The position numbers were made by a program, and so were the translations under genes. A stretch of DNA of 8,612 bases from positions 1 through 8,612 of the forward strand of contig JACPTH010000340.1 in NCBI GenBank assembly GCA_016192885.1, written 5' to 3'. Shown one piece after another: positions 6,748 through 8,612 of the stretch. Position 1 is the stretch's first letter. Each line of letters begins with the position of its first letter. Source of the DNA: a bacterium (GTDB lineage Bacteria; Muiribacteriota; Ozemobacteria; Ozemobacterales; Ozemobacteraceae). The notes under the pieces were generated by a model. It had not been told where the DNA came from. It made no database searches and worked only from the letters and a program-made list of their open reading frames with translations.

Positions 6748-7251
6748 TTAACCCTTACAAAATTTCTCAAAAAAATTAATTTCTTCCTTCAGGCTTTCCG
6801 TTGCGGGAATCTTTTCATTTTGCGATCGATTTAGGCAAAATAGATCCCATGACTCTTCCTTGTACCCCTTTTGCCTTACATACCACTCCGTTTCATCGAT
6901 ATCCGTCGTAATCGGAAACAAAACACAACGGTGAGGTTTGTATTTCCATTTTTCGCCCTCCGAGGTTCCCACCTTTTGCAAAACGCAACCCTCGTTTGCA
7001 AAAATACACCAGCCTTCAACCACCGCCATGGTTCGGCGCCCTTCCTTTACCCGTTTGGTAATAAACCCATTTTTTTTTAAGCGAACTTGTGCGGGAAGCC
7101 TCATTAGAGAAACAAACTTGCCCAAATTATCCCTAATCAAATCGATCTCGCCGAGGGTCAAACCAGGACGTCCGTTTTTGCAACATACCCCCCCGCACGC
7201 GGGGAAGTGACACTTGTACTTAGCGGTCGAAAGATTTGCGATTTTAGCCAT
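6748..7251 (-). CDS. Cysteine-rich YkgJ/DUF3109-like putative metal-binding protein
   Basis: This is a small cytoplasmic protein of unknown function, with no signal peptide or membrane segment. Its cysteines follow the pattern of the YkgJ-type 'zinc- or iron-chelating' family: CHFPACGGVCCKNG (Cys 14, 19, 23, 24), WCIFANEGC (82, 89), KPHRCVLFP (109), FC (139) and a last Cys at 165. The KPxxCxLFP box and the early CC pair are the most telling. LTLGEIDLIRDNL after the first cluster matches the helix usually found there. The start ATG lies 2 nt after the TGA of the upstream ligase gene, so the two are co-transcribed and probably translationally coupled. Metal identity and role cannot be told from sequence. 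DUF3109 is an alternative name for the same general fold or motif set. Confidence 0.7.
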   Translation of the reverse strand: MAKIANLSTAKYKCHFPACGGVCCKNGRPGLTLGEIDLIRDNLGKFVSLMRLPAQVRLKKNGFITKRVKEGRRTMAVVEGWCIFANEGCVLQKVGTSEGEKWKYKPHRCVLFPITTDIDETEWYVRQKGYKEESWDLFCLNRSQNEKIPATESLKEEINFFEKFCKG

Positions 7252-7253
7252 TT

Positions 7254-8612
7254 TCAGTCGCTCTCGCGCTTCGTTAGCGTTATAAAACCGCTTTTAGGAG
7301 CGAGAATTTTTTCGCGAAGAAGAGCGTATTCCACTTTGCTTTGGTGTCTCGGGTCCATGGGGATGCTTTCAATGATTCCGAGATAATCATATTGCACTTT
7401 GTTCTCTTCAAGAATAACCTTAATTTCCTCAAGAACCTTAAGAAAATTTGGTTGATTTTTTTCTGAAATGGTAACAAGAGCGTAGGCTTTTTCCCCCAGT
7501 TTTTTATCCTCGATTCCAACAAAAGCCGCCTGAAGTACGCACGGATGTTTTTTTAAGAGAATCTCGACCTTCACGGGAAACAAAAGTTGTCCCGCCCTGG
7601 ATATTACGTTGTGAACCCTTCCAACTAACCAAAGGTTCTCTTGTTTGTCAAGATATGCAACATCTCCGGTTCGGTGCCAGACTTTTCCGGTTGATTCGAT
7701 AATCTTTGTCTTTCTAACGGCTTCAGGGTCATTATAGTATGATTTGCAAACATGTAAGCCCGCCACCACAAGTTCTCCTACATTTCCAACGGGGATCTCG
7801 ATGGGAGTCCAATCATCATTTTTTAGTTGGACAATTCCTTTGTATATCTTTATAAACTTGCACTCCAAGCCATCCGCTAGGTGCCCAACATTCACCCCTT
7901 CCCCGCTTTCAATGCCGCTATGTTTCGGAAACAAAATATCGTTTGCCTCGATATGAGCGATGGGCTCAACTTCAGGGGAACAGTAGAGAACCCAAATTTC
8001 GGAATTAGGAACGGCATTTTTTAAAAGGGAAAGGGTATCATTGCTAATCGGAGCGCCTCCGGTAATAAGTCGCCGAACCATAGGCAACTTAACGCCTTTT
8101 TCGGCGCAAAATTTCGCCACCTCGACGACCATTGAGGGAGAAAGAGTGGCGCAGGTAACTTTTGCGCACAACATTTGCGCGACCAATAAAAGCGGATCTT
8201 TTTCGCTTGGCCGGCCTATGTCAATGCATGGGATGATGGTCGTTACCCCCATCGCAAGATTATTCCATGAAAAATTCGGAAACGCCGGAAGATCAATGTC
8301 GGAAGGATGATATGGAATGCATTTGCTTAAGGCATAATGTTGGGAGGCAAGAAAAGAATGGGTTCGATTCGCTCCCTTGGGGATTCCTGAGCTCCCCGTC
8401 GTAAACGTAATTAGGGCGGTTTCTTCTCCCGAAACGCATTGGATATCATTTGAAACCGGGTAAGTCTGCAACTGCTCCAAACTTGCGGAATAAGAACCTT
8501 TATGGGGGCCCGCAACGATTTTAATGGGAACATTTCTCAAATCAGGTTCTTCTTGGCATAAGAGGAAAGCTTGTTCGAAGGAAATCATCGCATTCGCTTG
8601 TACAACTTTCGC
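7254..8612 (-). CDS. AMP-dependent (ANL superfamily) acyl ligase, OleC-like branch, 5' end missing
   Basis: This adenylate-forming enzyme activates a carboxylate with ATP. The frame is open through the right edge: eight codons before the ATG at 8588 read AKVVQANA with no stop, and about 100 N-terminal residues expected for the family are absent, so that ATG is probably internal. Numbered from that ATG: A3 P-loop TTGSSGIPKG (63-72), LITGGAP (174-180), A5 YCSPEVEPIA (202-211), A7 WHRTGDVAYLD (304-314), LVGRVHNVI (321-329) and the A10 lysine in HQSKVEY (K418). FPNFSWNNLAMGVTTIIP and the RH-x-SK ending resemble OleC (beta-lactone synthetase in olefin biosynthesis) and relatives annotated as peptide synthases. 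The A5 motif, normally Y-G-x-T-E, has Pro in place of Thr. Acyl-CoA formation, beta-lactone formation or another amide/ester activation are all possible. No oleA, oleB or oleD is visible in the window. Confidence 0.82.
   Translation of the reverse strand, partial: AKVVQANAMISFEQAFLLCQEEPDLRNVPIKIVAGPHKGSYSASLEQLQTYPVSNDIQCVSGEETALITFTTGSSGIPKGANRTHSFLASQHYALSKCIPYHPSDIDLPAFPNFSWNNLAMGVTTIIPCIDIGRPSEKDPLLLVAQMLCAKVTCATLSPSMVVEVAKFCAEKGVKLPMVRRLITGGAPISNDTLSLLKNAVPNSEIWVLYCSPEVEPIAHIEANDILFPKHSGIESGEGVNVGHLADGLECKFIKIYKGIVQLKNDDWTPIEIPVGNVGELVVAGLHVCKSYYNDPEAVRKTKIIESTGKVWHRTGDVAYLDKQENLWLVGRVHNVISRAGQLLFPVKVEILLKKHPCVLQAAFVGIEDKKLGEKAYALVTISEKNQPNFLKVLEEIKVILEENKVQYDYLGIIESIPMDPRHQSKVEYALLREKILAPKSGFITLTKRESD

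Noticed and set aside
7744..8310. Plus-strand open frames opposite the ligase gene
   Set aside because: They are antisense shadows of a well-supported ANL ligase, with no domain or ribosome binding site.

Overview
The window reads as chromosomal DNA from an uncultivated Gram-negative bacterium. Two genes in a row encode proteins with Sec-type signal peptides. One is a Spy/CpxP-like periplasmic helical protein and the other a UshA-type nucleotidase, which implies a periplasm. Base composition is moderate (roughly 40-45% G+C by eye), apart from one GC-rich patch near 1904-2044. The PCLVPP/PVRVGQA motif of the Spy-like protein faintly suggests Candidatus Riflebacteria or a similar deep-branching lineage. 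That is an impression from memory and is weak.

Plus strand, left to right: (1) the 3' portion of an AmrS-type radical SAM gene (AmmeMemoRadiSam system), cut by the left window edge; (2) a secreted helical protein with two LSxxQ motifs, whose reading frame stops at a TGA inside a GC-rich patch and then stays open in the same frame for 81 more codons to 2210; (3) a secreted 5'-nucleotidase/2',3'-cyclic phosphodiesterase-family protein; (4) a signalling protein with a STAS-like N-terminus and a HDOD C-terminus; (5) a 213-bp spacer holding a palindromic dispersed-type repeat of the kind that translates to 'CHFE-R-SEES'-like peptides; (6) hisS, histidyl-tRNA synthetase.

Minus strand, convergent with hisS: an ANL-superfamily acyl/peptide adenylating ligase of the OleC-like branch runs in from the right edge with its 5' end missing. 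It is followed 2 nt later by a small cysteine-rich YkgJ/DUF3109-like protein. The two almost certainly form one transcription unit.

The plus-strand genes do not make one obvious pathway; most look like housekeeping or envelope genes placed side by side. I see no defence island, phage, transposase, CRISPR array, rRNA or tRNA. The signals most worth a second look are the GC-rich patch that appears to have been inserted in frame into the Spy-like gene, the hisS-upstream repeat, the ligase/Cys-rich pair with its altered A5 motif, and the STAS-HDOD fusion.
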